From the NCBI RefSeq assembly GCF_035668035.1, contig NZ_JAYMYJ010000152.1, positions 62,001 to 126,000 on the forward strand: 64,000 bases of DNA. Reading direction: 5' to 3'. Positions 45,117 to 53,973 of the stretch are shown piece after piece. The notes beneath the pieces were generated by a model. The model made no database searches and was not told the DNA's origin. It worked only from the letters and a program-made list of their open reading frames with translations. Each line of letters begins with the position of its first letter. The first letter of the stretch is position 1. Source of the stretch: Thiothrix phosphatis. GTDB taxonomy: Bacteria; Pseudomonadota; Gammaproteobacteria; Thiotrichales; Thiotrichaceae. A program made the translations under genes and the position numbers.

Positions 45117-45908
45117 TTATTCCCCCAGATAGACTTCGATCACGCGCGGGTCGTCCTGCACTTCGTCCATGCTGCCTTCGGCCAGCACACTGCCCTGGTG
45201 CAGCACCGTCACCTTGCGGGCGATGGAGCGGACGAAATCCATGTCATGCTCGACCACCACCACCGCGTGTTGCCCGGCCAGCGAGGTCAGCAGTTCGGCG
45301 GTGCGGCCCATTTCCTGATGGGTCATCCCCGCCACCGGCTCATCCACCAGCAGCAGGTAAGGCTTTTGCACCAGCAGCATGCCGATTTCCAGCCATTGCT
45401 TCTGGCCGTGGGAAAGCGCGCCCGCCGGACGCCGGTAATGTTCCGTCAGGCCGATGGTGAGCAGGGTTGCGTCGATCTGCGCCTGCTGCTCGCCGTTGAG
45501 CTTCGCCCACAGGCTGTGCCAGACGCCTTTGTCGCCGTGCATGGCCAGCTCCAGGTTTTCCGCGACCGTATGCGATTCGAACACGGTGGGTTTCTGGAAC
45601 TTGCGCCCGATGCCTGCGTTGGCGATTTCCGGCTCCGACATGCGCAACAGGTCGAGGGTCTGGCCGAAAAACGCCTTGCCGCTGTCCGGGCGGGTCTTGC
45701 CGGTGATGATGTCCATCATGGTGGTTTTGCCTGCGCCATTGGGGCCGATGATGCAGCGCAATTCCCCGGCGTCGATGTGCAGGCTCAGGTTGTTGATGGC
45801 CTTGAAGCCGTCGAAACTGACGTTGAGGTCTTCCAGGTAGAGGATCGTTTGGTGGCTGGCGTCTGGCCGCCCGGCCTCCTGTTTCCGCAGGTGCGCGCCT
45901 TCGCTCAT
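45117..45908 (-). CDS. urtD: Urea ABC transporter ATP-binding protein UrtD
   Basis: 263 residues, a LivG-like ATPase. An N-terminal hydrophilic extension precedes Walker A GPNGAGKTTMMD (about 56-67), the signature LSHGQKQWLEIGM and Walker B LLLVDEPVAGMT. It pairs with UrtE. Its start overlaps the urtC stop by 4 bases. Confidence 0.94.
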   Translation of the reverse strand: MSEGAHLRKQEAGRPDASHQTILYLEDLNVSFDGFKAINNLSLHIDAGELRCIIGPNGAGKTTMMDIITGKTRPDSGKAFFGQTLDLLRMSEPEIANAGIGRKFQKPTVFESHTVAENLELAMHGDKGVWHSLWAKLNGEQQAQIDATLLTIGLTEHYRRPAGALSHGQKQWLEIGMLLVQKPYLLLVDEPVAGMTHQEMGRTAELLTSLAGQHAVVVVEHDMDFVRSIARKVTVLHQGSVLAEGSMDEVQDDPRVIEVYLGE

Positions 45909-47017
45909 GCTTCCGCCCCCTTGTGCAGCCAGCGGCTACGCCTGAGGTGGCGCGCCAGCCCCGCCAACCCTTGTGGCAGGTACAGCGTCACCAGCACGAA
46001 CAGCGCGCCGAGCATGAACAGCCACGAATCCGGCATCAGCCCGGTGAACACGGTTTTGGCGTAATTGACCAGGATCGCGCCCATGACCGCGCCGTACAGC
46101 GTGGCACGCCCGCCGATGGCGACCCAGATCACCACCTCAATCGAGTTGAGCGGGGAAAACTCGCCGGGGTTGATGATGCCCACCTGCGGCACATACAGCG
46201 CGCCCGCGATCCCGGCCAGCACTGCCGACACGGTGAACACCCAGGCTTTGTAGTGCTCGACGCGGTAGCCGGTGAAGCGCGCGCGGCTTTCCGCATCGCG
46301 GATGGCGACCACCACCCGCCCCAGTTTGGAGCTGATGATGTGACGGCACAGCAGGTAGCCGCCCGCCAGCGCCAGCCCCGACAGCAGGAACAGCGCGATG
46401 CGGGTGCTGTCCGCTTGCAGGCTGAAGCCGAGGATGTCCTTGAAGTCGGTCAGGCCATTGTTGCCGCCGAAGCCCATTTCATTGCGGAAAAACGCCAGCA
46501 TCAGCGCATAGGTCAGCGCCTGGGTGATGATCGACAGGTACACGCCCGTGACCCGCGAGCGGAACGCCAGCCAGCCGAACACGAACGCCAACAGCCCCGG
46601 CACCAGCGCCGCCATCAGCACGGCGAACCAGAACAGGTCGAAGCCATGCCAGAACCACGGCAGCTCTTTCCAGTTGAGGAACACCATGAAATCCGGCAGT
46701 TCCGGGTTGCCGTACACGCCCCGGTCGCCGATCTGGCGCATCAGGTACATGCCCATCGCATAGCCGCCGAGTGCAAAGAACGCGCCATGGCCGAGGCTGA
46801 GGATTCCCAGATACCCCCAGGCCAGATCCACCGCCACCGCCAGCAATGCATAGGTCAGGTATTTGCCCATCAGCGTGACCAAGTAAGTGGGCAGGTGCAG
46901 GAAACTGCCTTCCGGCACCAGCAGGTTCAGCACCGGCACCAGCACTATCATCAGTGCCAGCAGCGCCAGCATGATTTGCCCGCCTCGGTCGCCTTGCAGG
47001 ATACGTGCAATCAACAT
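45905..47017 (-). CDS. urtC: Urea ABC transporter permease UrtC
   Basis: 370 residues, LivM-type permease with about ten hydrophobic helices. VDLAWGYLGILSLGHGAFFALG near residue 65-85 (key part GYLGILSLGHGAFF) is the conserved permease signature. It forms the urea channel with UrtB. It lies 3 bases after urtB and overlaps urtD by 4. Confidence 0.94.
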   Translation of the reverse strand: MLIARILQGDRGGQIMLALLALMIVLVPVLNLLVPEGSFLHLPTYLVTLMGKYLTYALLAVAVDLAWGYLGILSLGHGAFFALGGYAMGMYLMRQIGDRGVYGNPELPDFMVFLNWKELPWFWHGFDLFWFAVLMAALVPGLLAFVFGWLAFRSRVTGVYLSIITQALTYALMLAFFRNEMGFGGNNGLTDFKDILGFSLQADSTRIALFLLSGLALAGGYLLCRHIISSKLGRVVVAIRDAESRARFTGYRVEHYKAWVFTVSAVLAGIAGALYVPQVGIINPGEFSPLNSIEVVIWVAIGGRATLYGAVMGAILVNYAKTVFTGLMPDSWLFMLGALFVLVTLYLPQGLAGLARHLRRSRWLHKGAEA

Positions 47018-47020
47018 GGC

Positions 47021-48691
47021 CTAATCCCCCGCCGCCCGGCCTTTTTGCGGGAACAAGCCGCGTGGCCGTTTCTGGATGAACAGGATAATGAACACCAGCA
47101 CCAGGATCTTGGCCAGCACCGCGCCTGCCCACGGCTCCAGCACCTTGTTGATGACGCCCAGCGACAGCCCGGCCAGCAGTGTCCCCCACAGGTTGCCGAC
47201 CCCGCCGAACACCACCACCATGAAGGAGTCGATGATGTAGGACTGCCCCAAGTTCGGCCCGACATTGGTCAGTTGGCTGAGGGCCACGCCCGCCACGCCC
47301 GCAATGCCGGAACCCAGGCCGAAGGTCAGCGCATCCACCCGCGCCGAACGCACCCCCATTGCCCGCGCCATCGCCCGGTTCTGCGACACGGCGCGCACCT
47401 GCAAGCCCAGGTGGGTCTTGCGCAAAATCATGAACAGTGCGGCGAACACCAGCAGGCAGAACAGGATGATGTACAGGCGGTTGAGCGTCAGCGACAGCAC
47501 GGCGTTGATGTCCAGCGTGCCCGACATCCAGGCCGGGTTGGAAACCGGCACGTTCTGCGGCGAAATCACCGTGCGCACCAGTTGTTGCAGGATCAGGCTG
47601 ACGCCGAAGGTGGCCAGCAAGGTTTCCAGCGGCCTGCCGTACAGGTGGCGGATCACGCTGCGTTCAATAAAAATCCCTGCCGCGCCGGAGACTATGAACG
47701 CGGCGGGAATGGCAATAAACAGTGAATAATCAATGAAATTCGGCATCAGTTGCTGCACCAGCCAAGTGGTGTACGCCCCCAGCATGATCAGCTCGCCGTG
47801 CGCCATATTGATCACGCCCATGACGCCGAAGGTGATGGCCAGCCCGATCGCCGCCAGCACCAGCACCGAGCCGAGGCTGAGGCCGAAAAACAGGGTTTCG
47901 GCGTAACCGTACAGGGCAATGCGCTCATCGATGCTTTGCAGTGCGTGTTTGGCCGCCGCCGCAATCTGCGGGTTTGCATGGCTGGCCAGGTTGGCCAAGC
48001 GGTTGCGCACTTTCGGGTGCAGGCTGCCGGAAACGGTTGCGATCGCCGCCAGTTGCCCTTCCGCCGAACCGTTGTTCAGCGCGGACATGGCAACCCCGAG
48101 CTGCATGGCTTCGTGGATGGCCGGGTTGGTTTCCTTGGCTGCCAGGGTTTGCAGCAAGGCGGCGCTGTCCGGGTCAATGGCGTCAAGCATCGCATTGACC
48201 GCTTGCAGGCGCACGCTGTCGTCCGGGCTGGCCAAGCTTAACCGGGCGATGCCTGCGCGCAGCTGTTTGCGCATGCTGTTGTTGATGGTGATCTTGCTGA
48301 AATTGCCTTGGTCGGCGCTGTCGACTGCATTGCCGGTGATGGCGTCGGTGAGCTGGCTGCCATCCAGCAAGGCGATGCGGTTGTCCTGCTTGTCGGCGTA
48401 CAGCTTGCCGTTGAGCAGGGCTTCCAGCCAGCGTTGCGCGTGCGCCTCGTTGCTGTTGGCCAGCAGCTCGATGGCATTGGCCTTTTGCTGGAAAGAGGGG
48501 TCTTGCAGCCAGAGCGCGGCTTGTTGCAGCGGGGGCAGGGCGGCGGGTTGCGCGCCACTGCTGGCGGCTGGCGCATCCGGCGGCGCGGCGGCGGGGGGCT
48601 GGCTGGCCGGATCAGCTTGGCTGGCGGCTGCCGCCATCAGCAGCAGGGCGGCCAGGAATGCGGCGAATCCTGTGGTGGTCTTCAACGCCAT
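47021..48691 (-). CDS. urtB: Urea ABC transporter permease UrtB
   Basis: 556 residues. A signal-like N terminus (MALKTTTGFAAFLAALLLM) and a Pro/Ala-rich then helical extramembrane domain of about 250 residues come before the LivH-type permease part, which has GLAITFGVMGVINMAHGELI (about 282-301). The long exported N-terminal domain is normal for UrtB and separates it from amino-acid LivH. It is separated from urtA by about 110 bases containing a strong hairpin. Confidence 0.94.
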   Translation of the reverse strand: MALKTTTGFAAFLAALLLMAAAASQADPASQPPAAAPPDAPAASSGAQPAALPPLQQAALWLQDPSFQQKANAIELLANSNEAHAQRWLEALLNGKLYADKQDNRIALLDGSQLTDAITGNAVDSADQGNFSKITINNSMRKQLRAGIARLSLASPDDSVRLQAVNAMLDAIDPDSAALLQTLAAKETNPAIHEAMQLGVAMSALNNGSAEGQLAAIATVSGSLHPKVRNRLANLASHANPQIAAAAKHALQSIDERIALYGYAETLFFGLSLGSVLVLAAIGLAITFGVMGVINMAHGELIMLGAYTTWLVQQLMPNFIDYSLFIAIPAAFIVSGAAGIFIERSVIRHLYGRPLETLLATFGVSLILQQLVRTVISPQNVPVSNPAWMSGTLDINAVLSLTLNRLYIILFCLLVFAALFMILRKTHLGLQVRAVSQNRAMARAMGVRSARVDALTFGLGSGIAGVAGVALSQLTNVGPNLGQSYIIDSFMVVVFGGVGNLWGTLLAGLSLGVINKVLEPWAGAVLAKILVLVFIILFIQKRPRGLFPQKGRAAGD

Positions 48692-48723
48692 AATGAACCG
48701 TCCGTTGGGGTGAGGGGAGAACA

Positions 48724-48764
48724 GGGCGTCCGCCCGCCGTTCCCGGCGACCGGGCGGGACGCCC
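48724..48764. repeat. Strong hairpin between urtA and urtB
   Basis: GGGCGTCCGCCCG at 48724-48736 pairs with CGGGCGGGACGCCC at 48751-48764, a 13-bp stem with a single bulged G. On the minus strand no clear T tract follows. It may stabilise the urtA transcript or attenuate read-through so that the binding protein is made in excess, a common arrangement in ABC operons. Confidence 0.6.
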
Positions 48765-48802
48765 AGCAGTGCTTGGAAGGTCAGAGGTTAATCATTTTCT
48801 GA

Positions 48803-50113
48803 TCACTTGTAGTTCTGGCCGGAACACTTTTTGGTTTCGGTATTGTAGTTACCGCACGGTTTACCGCCTGTTTTCTCGCCAGTCCAGTCGGCTTCAATGA
48901 CCTTTGAGGAAGGCAGGTAGTCAGACCATGCGTCGCCGGGAACTTCTTTGTCGGTTTTCCAGACCACATCAAATTGGCCGTCTTCCTGGATTTCGCCAAT
49001 CAGCACCGGCTTGGTGATGTGGTGGTTGGGCAGCATTTTGGCGGTGCCGCCGGTCAGGTTGGGTGTGTCCAGGCCGATGATGGCTTCCGCCACTTTGTCG
49101 GGGTCGGTCGTACCGGCTTTTTCCACCGCCTTGACCCACAGGTTGAAGCCGATCATGTGCGCTTCCATCGGGTCATTGGTGACGCGCTTGTCGTCCTTGA
49201 TGAATGCATGCCACTGTTTGATGAAGGCTTTGTTGGCGGGCGTGTCGACGCTCATGAAGTAGTTCCAGGCCGCCAGATGGCCGACCAGCGGCTTGGTGTC
49301 GATGCCGGAAAGCTCTTCCTCACCCACGGAGAAGGCCACGACCGGAATGTCTTCCGCCGAAATGCCTTGGTTGCCCAGCTCCTTGTAGAACGGCACGTTG
49401 GCGTCGCCGTTGATGGTGGAGACCACCGCCGTTTTCTTGCCTTCGGAGCCAAATTTCTTGATGTCGGCGACGATGGACTGCCAGTCGGAATGGCCGAACG
49501 GGGTGTAGTTGATCATGATGTCTTTTTCATCGACCCCTTTGGCTTTCAGGTAGGCTTCCAGAATCTTGTTGGTGGTGCGCGGGTACACATAGTCGGTGCC
49601 AGCCAGCACCCAGCGTTTCACGCCCAGGTCGTTCATCAGGTAATCCACTGCCGGAATCGCCTGCTGGTTGGGTGCCGCGCCGGTGTAGAACACGTTTTTG
49701 GAGGATTCTTCCCCTTCATATTGCACCGGGTAGAACAGCAGGCCGTTCAGCTCCTCAAATACCGGTAGGACGGATTTGCGCGAGACGGAAGTCCAGCAGC
49801 CGAAAACCGCCGCCACCTTGTCCTTTGCCAGCAGTTCACGCGCTTTCTCGGCGAACAGCGGCCAGTCGGATGCCGGGTCGACCACCACGGCCTCCAGCTT
49901 CTTGCCCAGCAGGCCGCCTTTCTTGTTCTGCTCGTCGACCAGCATCAGCATGGTGTCTTTCAGCGTGGTTTCGCTGATCGCCATGGTGCCGGATAGGGAA
50001 TGCAGCACGCCCACCTTGATGGTGCCGTCCGCCGCCGCCAGGGTGGAAAGCCCCAGTGCCATGGCTGCGCCGACCGTCAGCAGGGTGCGTTTCAGAAATG
50101 TGTTGAGGGACAT
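48803..50113 (-). CDS. urtA: Urea ABC transporter substrate-binding protein UrtA
   Basis: 436 residues with a Sec-type signal (MSLNTFLKRTLLTVGAAMAL, cleavage likely near LAAADG). The mature part starts IKVGVLHSLSGTMAIS, the conserved UrtA beginning, and includes YYVQYEGEES-like residues (FYPVQYEGEESSKN) typical of urea and short-chain amide binding proteins. It is the first gene of urtABCDE and has a sigma-54-type promoter about 40 bases upstream. Confidence 0.95.
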   Translation of the reverse strand: MSLNTFLKRTLLTVGAAMALGLSTLAAADGTIKVGVLHSLSGTMAISETTLKDTMLMLVDEQNKKGGLLGKKLEAVVVDPASDWPLFAEKARELLAKDKVAAVFGCWTSVSRKSVLPVFEELNGLLFYPVQYEGEESSKNVFYTGAAPNQQAIPAVDYLMNDLGVKRWVLAGTDYVYPRTTNKILEAYLKAKGVDEKDIMINYTPFGHSDWQSIVADIKKFGSEGKKTAVVSTINGDANVPFYKELGNQGISAEDIPVVAFSVGEEELSGIDTKPLVGHLAAWNYFMSVDTPANKAFIKQWHAFIKDDKRVTNDPMEAHMIGFNLWVKAVEKAGTTDPDKVAEAIIGLDTPNLTGGTAKMLPNHHITKPVLIGEIQEDGQFDVVWKTDKEVPGDAWSDYLPSSKVIEADWTGEKTGGKPCGNYNTETKKCSGQNYK

Positions 50114-50152
50114 GTAGCGACTCCTGAATGTAAGGGATGCGGATTATTGTCC

Positions 50153-50169
50153 AGCAGGAATTGTGCCAA
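50153..50169 (-). promoter_or_regulatory. Sigma-54-type promoter of urtA
   Basis: On the minus strand TTGGCACAATTCCTGCT matches the RpoN consensus TGGCACG-N4-TTGCW with two mismatches and exact -24/-12 spacing. The predicted start is near 50142, about 30 bases before the urtA ATG. A TGCACC half-site typical of NtrC operators lies at 50230-50235, but no full NtrC palindrome was found. Confidence 0.75.
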
Positions 50170-50321
50170 CGTGAATGCGCCATGAACAGGCGGGAAACCT
50201 TTCGCCAAGGGGGCATTGACTGGGCGGCATGCACCACGGTCAGGGCGTGCGCTTGGTTCGCCGCATCACGCTGGCGCATATTTCCCGGAGCGTTGGCTGT
50301 CGGCGTGCCTCGGCTTAAGTG

Positions 50322-50840
50322 TTACGGCCCCACAGCCGACATCTGATTGACGTTTTGCTGGATGTTGCCGACATTGGTGTTCAGGGTGCGGAAATGTTGC
50401 GCCATGCTGCCGACTCCCTGGTTGATGCTGCCGACATGCTGGTCCATCGCGGTGACGTTGGCGGTCATGCCCGCAAGACTGGCCTGCATGCCGCTGACAT
50501 CCCTGTTCATGCCCGTCATCTGCTCGTTGATGACCGGCATCAGCTTGATGTCCTCCTCCATGTTGGCGACATAGCCGGTCATGTCATGCATGCGTTCGGC
50601 GACCCGCCCGAAATATTCATGCATGGAAACCATGTCCTTGATCATGGTGCGGAATTCCTGGGTCATGACGTGCATGAAGTGCAAGTTGAGCAACGCCAGG
50701 CAGGCCAGCAACACCAGCACCACGCGGATCACGGCGTTGGCCTTGGCGCGCTCCTGCGCAATCGTCAGGCCGCCTTGCACCACCCGTTTCTCCAGCTCCT
50801 GTACGGAGGCCAGGATCTTGTTCAGTTTGTCGGGTTCCAT
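50322..50840 (-). CDS. Membrane-anchored coiled-coil protein, unknown
   Basis: 172 residues from the ATG at 50840 (an ATG at 50849 is possible). One membrane helix at about 37-57 (VIRVVLVLLACLALLNLHF) is followed by a Met/Gln/Asn-rich helical region with repeated Met at about seven-residue spacing, like a coiled coil. No enzyme or signalling domain is seen. It lies 14 bases after a similar protein and in the same direction as a dCache sensor. The architecture resembles the stalk of a chemoreceptor without its signalling tip. Confidence 0.7.
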   Translation of the reverse strand: MEPDKLNKILASVQELEKRVVQGGLTIAQERAKANAVIRVVLVLLACLALLNLHFMHVMTQEFRTMIKDMVSMHEYFGRVAERMHDMTGYVANMEEDIKLMPVINEQMTGMNRDVSGMQASLAGMTANVTAMDQHVGSINQGVGSMAQHFRTLNTNVGNIQQNVNQMSAVGP

Positions 50841-50853
50841 GGTTTTCACCCGC

Positions 50854-51399
50854 TTACCAGAAAGGGTTCATGGTGTTGAACATGCGCATGGGTTGGGACA
50901 GCTTGCGCACGTCGCGGCGCATCTGGTAGACGTTTTGGTCCATGTAATAGAAGGATTGGGTCATGTCGTTGATGTTGTAGGTCAGGGGGGACATATTCTG
51001 GTTGATGCGGGTGATGTGCTGGCCCATTTGCTGTACGTCCGCCCCCATGAGGCGGGTGTTGCTGCGCATGTCGTCAATGTTTTTGGTGATGGCGGGCAGG
51101 GCGCTGACATGCTGGCGCAGCGCGTCCACATTGCCGCGCATGGTTTCCATGTCGGTGGTGATGCTGCTGAAATACTGGTTCATCTGGTTGATGGTGTTGC
51201 CCAGTTGCGGCAGGAAGCTGGAAAGGATGGTCACCATGACCGACATCAGCAAAATCAGCACCGCAATGGCGATGAAGGTGATGCGGTACAGCAGGTTGAT
51301 GCGTTTGATGGCTTCCTGCTGGCGTTCCTGCTGCATGGTGATAATGTTTTGCAGCTTGAGCAGGGTCTGCTCCAGCGTGGTTTCCGGTGTTGGCGTCAC
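50854..51399 (-). CDS. Membrane-anchored coiled-coil protein, unknown paralogue
   Basis: 181 residues from the GTG at 51399, which overlaps the dCache gene stop (GTGA) and has GGGAG 5 bases upstream. One membrane helix at about 42-64 (ITFIAIAVLILLMSVMVTIL) is followed by a long helical, Met/Asn/Gln-rich segment with many short repeats. It is similar in plan to the next gene, and both probably arose by duplication. The region may form a periplasmic or cytoplasmic coiled coil depending on orientation. Function unknown; co-translation with the dCache protein points to a shared complex. Confidence 0.75.
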   Translation of the reverse strand: MTPTPETTLEQTLLKLQNIITMQQERQQEAIKRINLLYRITFIAIAVLILLMSVMVTILSSFLPQLGNTINQMNQYFSSITTDMETMRGNVDALRQHVSALPAITKNIDDMRSNTRLMGADVQQMGQHITRINQNMSPLTYNINDMTQSFYYMDQNVYQMRRDVRKLSQPMRMFNTMNPFW

Positions 51400-52544
51400 T
51401 TGAACTCCCGTTTGCGTCCAAACAAAAGGTACAGGATAAACAGGAACAGGAGCACGATGGTGGCGGTCATGGTCATGTTTTCCTGCAATGAGCGTTTGAC
51501 CCCGCCCAGCAGATCCTCTTCCGGCGCCACCAGCAGCAGGCTCCAATCCGCGCCGAAGCTTTCCCTGAAGCGCAAGATGACGGCGGCGTAGCCAAAGCCG
51601 TCGTGGCTGAACCAGATGGTGTTGTCGCCGGTTTCGTCGCTATAGGGGCGTCTGGCCGGTTGCGCCTGTTGGTACAGTTTCCAGGCTTTGGCCACCCAGG
51701 CATGGTCGTCACTGAGCATGTCCATGGTCGCCAAGGCGCCGGTCTGCCGGATGGATTGCTTGGCGGTGTTGGTCAGTTTCAGGCGCGTAGGGTAAGCGAC
51801 CAGCTCGTTGTTGTCATTAATGATGAGCGCCATGTCGCGGCGGCCAAAGGTTTGCTTGTTGAGAAAATCCGACAACCCATCGAGGCTGATGTCAGCGCCG
51901 AAGACGCCCTGCAGGTGGCTGGCAGTGTCGAAATAGGCGCGGGAAACGGTGATGCCCAGCTTGCCGGTGCTTTCGAAGCGGTACAGCGGCGTGAATTGGG
52001 GCGCGTTGCCCGCCTGCTGTTGCGGGTACCACGGGCGGGTGCGGGGGTCGTAGCCGTTCACCTGGTCGGTGTGGGCCAGTGGCGAGTAATCCGGGGCGCG
52101 GAAGGTGGCATATTCCAGGGTGCCGTTGTCGTTGTCCTGGTGCTGTATCACCCGGGTGGAGGGCTGGGGAAGTTTGCGCGCTTGCAGCATATTGCCTTGC
52201 GTGTCGGCCAGGAAAATGGAGCTGATGTAATCGTGCAACTGCAATTCCCGCCAGAACAGTTTCAGCCAGTCATCCTGGTAATGCAGGATGCTGTTGGGCG
52301 CGGCGACCGATGAGGTGGCGATGATGACGTTGGTTTCCAACTGGGTTTCCGCCGCCGCAAAAATGTCGTCGGTGCGCTGGATGATAATGTCGCCGATGCC
52401 CAGCATCAGTTTCCGGGACAGTTCCAGCGCGGAGTTGGTGGTGCGCTGGTAGGCGCTGACAATGGCGGTCACCACCGCCGCCAGCAACAGGAGGGTGAAA
52501 ATGAAGGTCAGGATTTTCTTGAGGGTGCTGACCACCGAGTTCAT
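51396..52544 (-). CDS. dCache-domain membrane sensor without output domain
   Basis: 382 residues from the ATG at 52544; TTG or ATG starts up to 19 codons earlier are also open. A membrane helix (about 9-32) leads to a large periplasmic dCache_1 domain with NGYDPRTRPWYPQQQ and GVFGADISLDGLSDFL, the usual ligand-domain signatures. A second helix near 355-375 is followed only by a short basic tail. No kinase, cyclase or chemoreceptor domain follows, so output must go through partners, probably the two coiled-coil proteins encoded next. The ligand is unknown; dCache domains commonly bind amino acids, amines or other small molecules. Confidence 0.82.
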   Translation of the reverse strand: MNSVVSTLKKILTFIFTLLLLAAVVTAIVSAYQRTTNSALELSRKLMLGIGDIIIQRTDDIFAAAETQLETNVIIATSSVAAPNSILHYQDDWLKLFWRELQLHDYISSIFLADTQGNMLQARKLPQPSTRVIQHQDNDNGTLEYATFRAPDYSPLAHTDQVNGYDPRTRPWYPQQQAGNAPQFTPLYRFESTGKLGITVSRAYFDTASHLQGVFGADISLDGLSDFLNKQTFGRRDMALIINDNNELVAYPTRLKLTNTAKQSIRQTGALATMDMLSDDHAWVAKAWKLYQQAQPARRPYSDETGDNTIWFSHDGFGYAAVILRFRESFGADWSLLLVAPEEDLLGGVKRSLQENMTMTATIVLLFLFILYLLFGRKREFK

Positions 52545-52684
52545 GACTTCCGGGCAAGGGATGATTTGGTTTCTCACAGTGACGTGCATGACCTTTGGCA
52601 AGACTGAGGGTTTGTATTGTACCTGTTGTATCCCTAGACTTGCCTGAATCCACTATCCCTAACCCCTGAATAGCACGCGGCACC

Positions 52685-53959
52685 ATGACCCAGGATTTCT
52701 TCCACAAATATTCGCCTTTTCTCCGGGCGCTGCCCAACGCCTTGCTCCACGACATATTGCGCGGCGAAATCACCCTGCGCGCCATGAGCCTGGTCTACAC
52801 CACGCTGCTGTCGCTGGCACCGTTATTGGCATTGAGCTTTTCCGTGCTGAAAGGGTTTGGCGTCCATAACCAGATGGAGCCAATCCTGTTCAGCCTGTTG
52901 GCGCCGCTGGGGGCGAAGGCGGGGGAGTTCACCCAACAGATCCTCGGCTTCGTCGACAATATCCGGGTGGGGGTGCTGGGTGTGACCGGGCTGGCCATCC
53001 TGCTCTACACCGTCGTTTCGCTGATGCAGAAGATTGAAAACGCCTTCAACCACATCTGGCGGGTGAAGCGGCCACGCTCGCTGGCCGCCCAGTTCCGCGA
53101 TTACCTGAGCGTGGTGATGGTCGGGCCAGTGCTGATGTTTTCGGCGCTGGGGGTGTGGACATCGCTGCAAGACATTGCGTTGGTGCAGGCCATCACCCAG
53201 GTTGAGCCGTTTGGTTCGCTGCTGGCGATGCTGCTGAAACTGTTGCCCGTTGTCCTGGTGGTGCTGGCTTTCACGTTTCTGTACCTGTTCATGCCGAATA
53301 CGCGGGTGCAGCCACGGGCGGCATTGGGTGGTGCCTTGGTTGCGGGCGTGGTTTGGCAAGTGGCGGGGTGGCTGTTTGCGTCATTCGTGGTCAGTTTCGG
53401 GCAACAGACGGCGATTTACTCCATTTTCGCCAGCCTGTTCCTGTTCATGCTGTGGCTGTATGTGGGCTGGGTGATTGTGTTGACGGGGGCGCGGCTGGCG
53501 TATTACTTCCAGTACCCCGATGCAGTGCGGCTGAACCAGCAGCCGGAGGAAACCAGTGTGCAGGCCCGCGAATTGCTGGCAGTGTCGATCCTGCGCGAGA
53601 TCGGCCAGCGTTTCCTGGACAAGCGGGCACCGCCAACGCTGGATGAGCTGCGTAAGGTCATTCCGGTTTCGCGTTTCCTGTTGGAAGATTCCTTGCAAGA
53701 CCTGATCAGTTACGGTGTCCTCTGCCGTGATGACAATGAGCCGCCGCATTATCTGTTGCAGGTTTCACCGACCACCCTGACGGTGGCCGATATTCGCCAG
53801 CATTTCTGGCAGGGGACAGCTGAACAGCAACAGCAGGCCCGCGACATCCAGCGACAGACCGGCTTGGATGGCCAGTGGTTGGAGGAAGTCGCCCTGAACC
53901 CGCATTGGACGGTGCAGGCCCTGTTGGAAAAGCATCTGGGGGCTAGCAGCAAAACCTGA
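52685..53959 (+). CDS. YihY/virulence factor BrkB family inner membrane protein
   Basis: 424 residues. The first 290 residues carry about six hydrophobic helices of the YihY family, with YTTLLSLAPLLALSFSVLKGF early and YSIFASLFLFMLWLYVGWVI late (each a membrane segment). The C-terminal 130 residues are soluble, resembling a winged helix. Older records call this family ribonuclease BN, which is now considered wrong. The function is unknown. It converges with dgt. Confidence 0.88.
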   Translation: MTQDFFHKYSPFLRALPNALLHDILRGEITLRAMSLVYTTLLSLAPLLALSFSVLKGFGVHNQMEPILFSLLAPLGAKAGEFTQQILGFVDNIRVGVLGVTGLAILLYTVVSLMQKIENAFNHIWRVKRPRSLAAQFRDYLSVVMVGPVLMFSALGVWTSLQDIALVQAITQVEPFGSLLAMLLKLLPVVLVVLAFTFLYLFMPNTRVQPRAALGGALVAGVVWQVAGWLFASFVVSFGQQTAIYSIFASLFLFMLWLYVGWVIVLTGARLAYYFQYPDAVRLNQQPEETSVQARELLAVSILREIGQRFLDKRAPPTLDELRKVIPVSRFLLEDSLQDLISYGVLCRDDNEPPHYLLQVSPTTLTVADIRQHFWQGTAEQQQQARDIQRQTGLDGQWLEEVALNPHWTVQALLEKHLGASSKT

Positions 53960-53973
53960 CGCAAGCGGCAGCG

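Noticed and set aside
45923..47725. 600-residue plus-strand open frame opposite urtC and urtB
   Set aside because: Its composition is almost wholly His, Gln, Arg and Pro, as expected from antisense of hydrophobic permease codons; no domain is seen.
50213..50240. Possible full NtrC binding palindrome upstream of urtA
   Set aside because: Only one TGCACC half-site is clear; the partner is at the wrong spacing.
52685..53959. Annotation as ribonuclease BN
   Set aside because: The YihY family is a membrane protein family; the ribonuclease label is a historical error.
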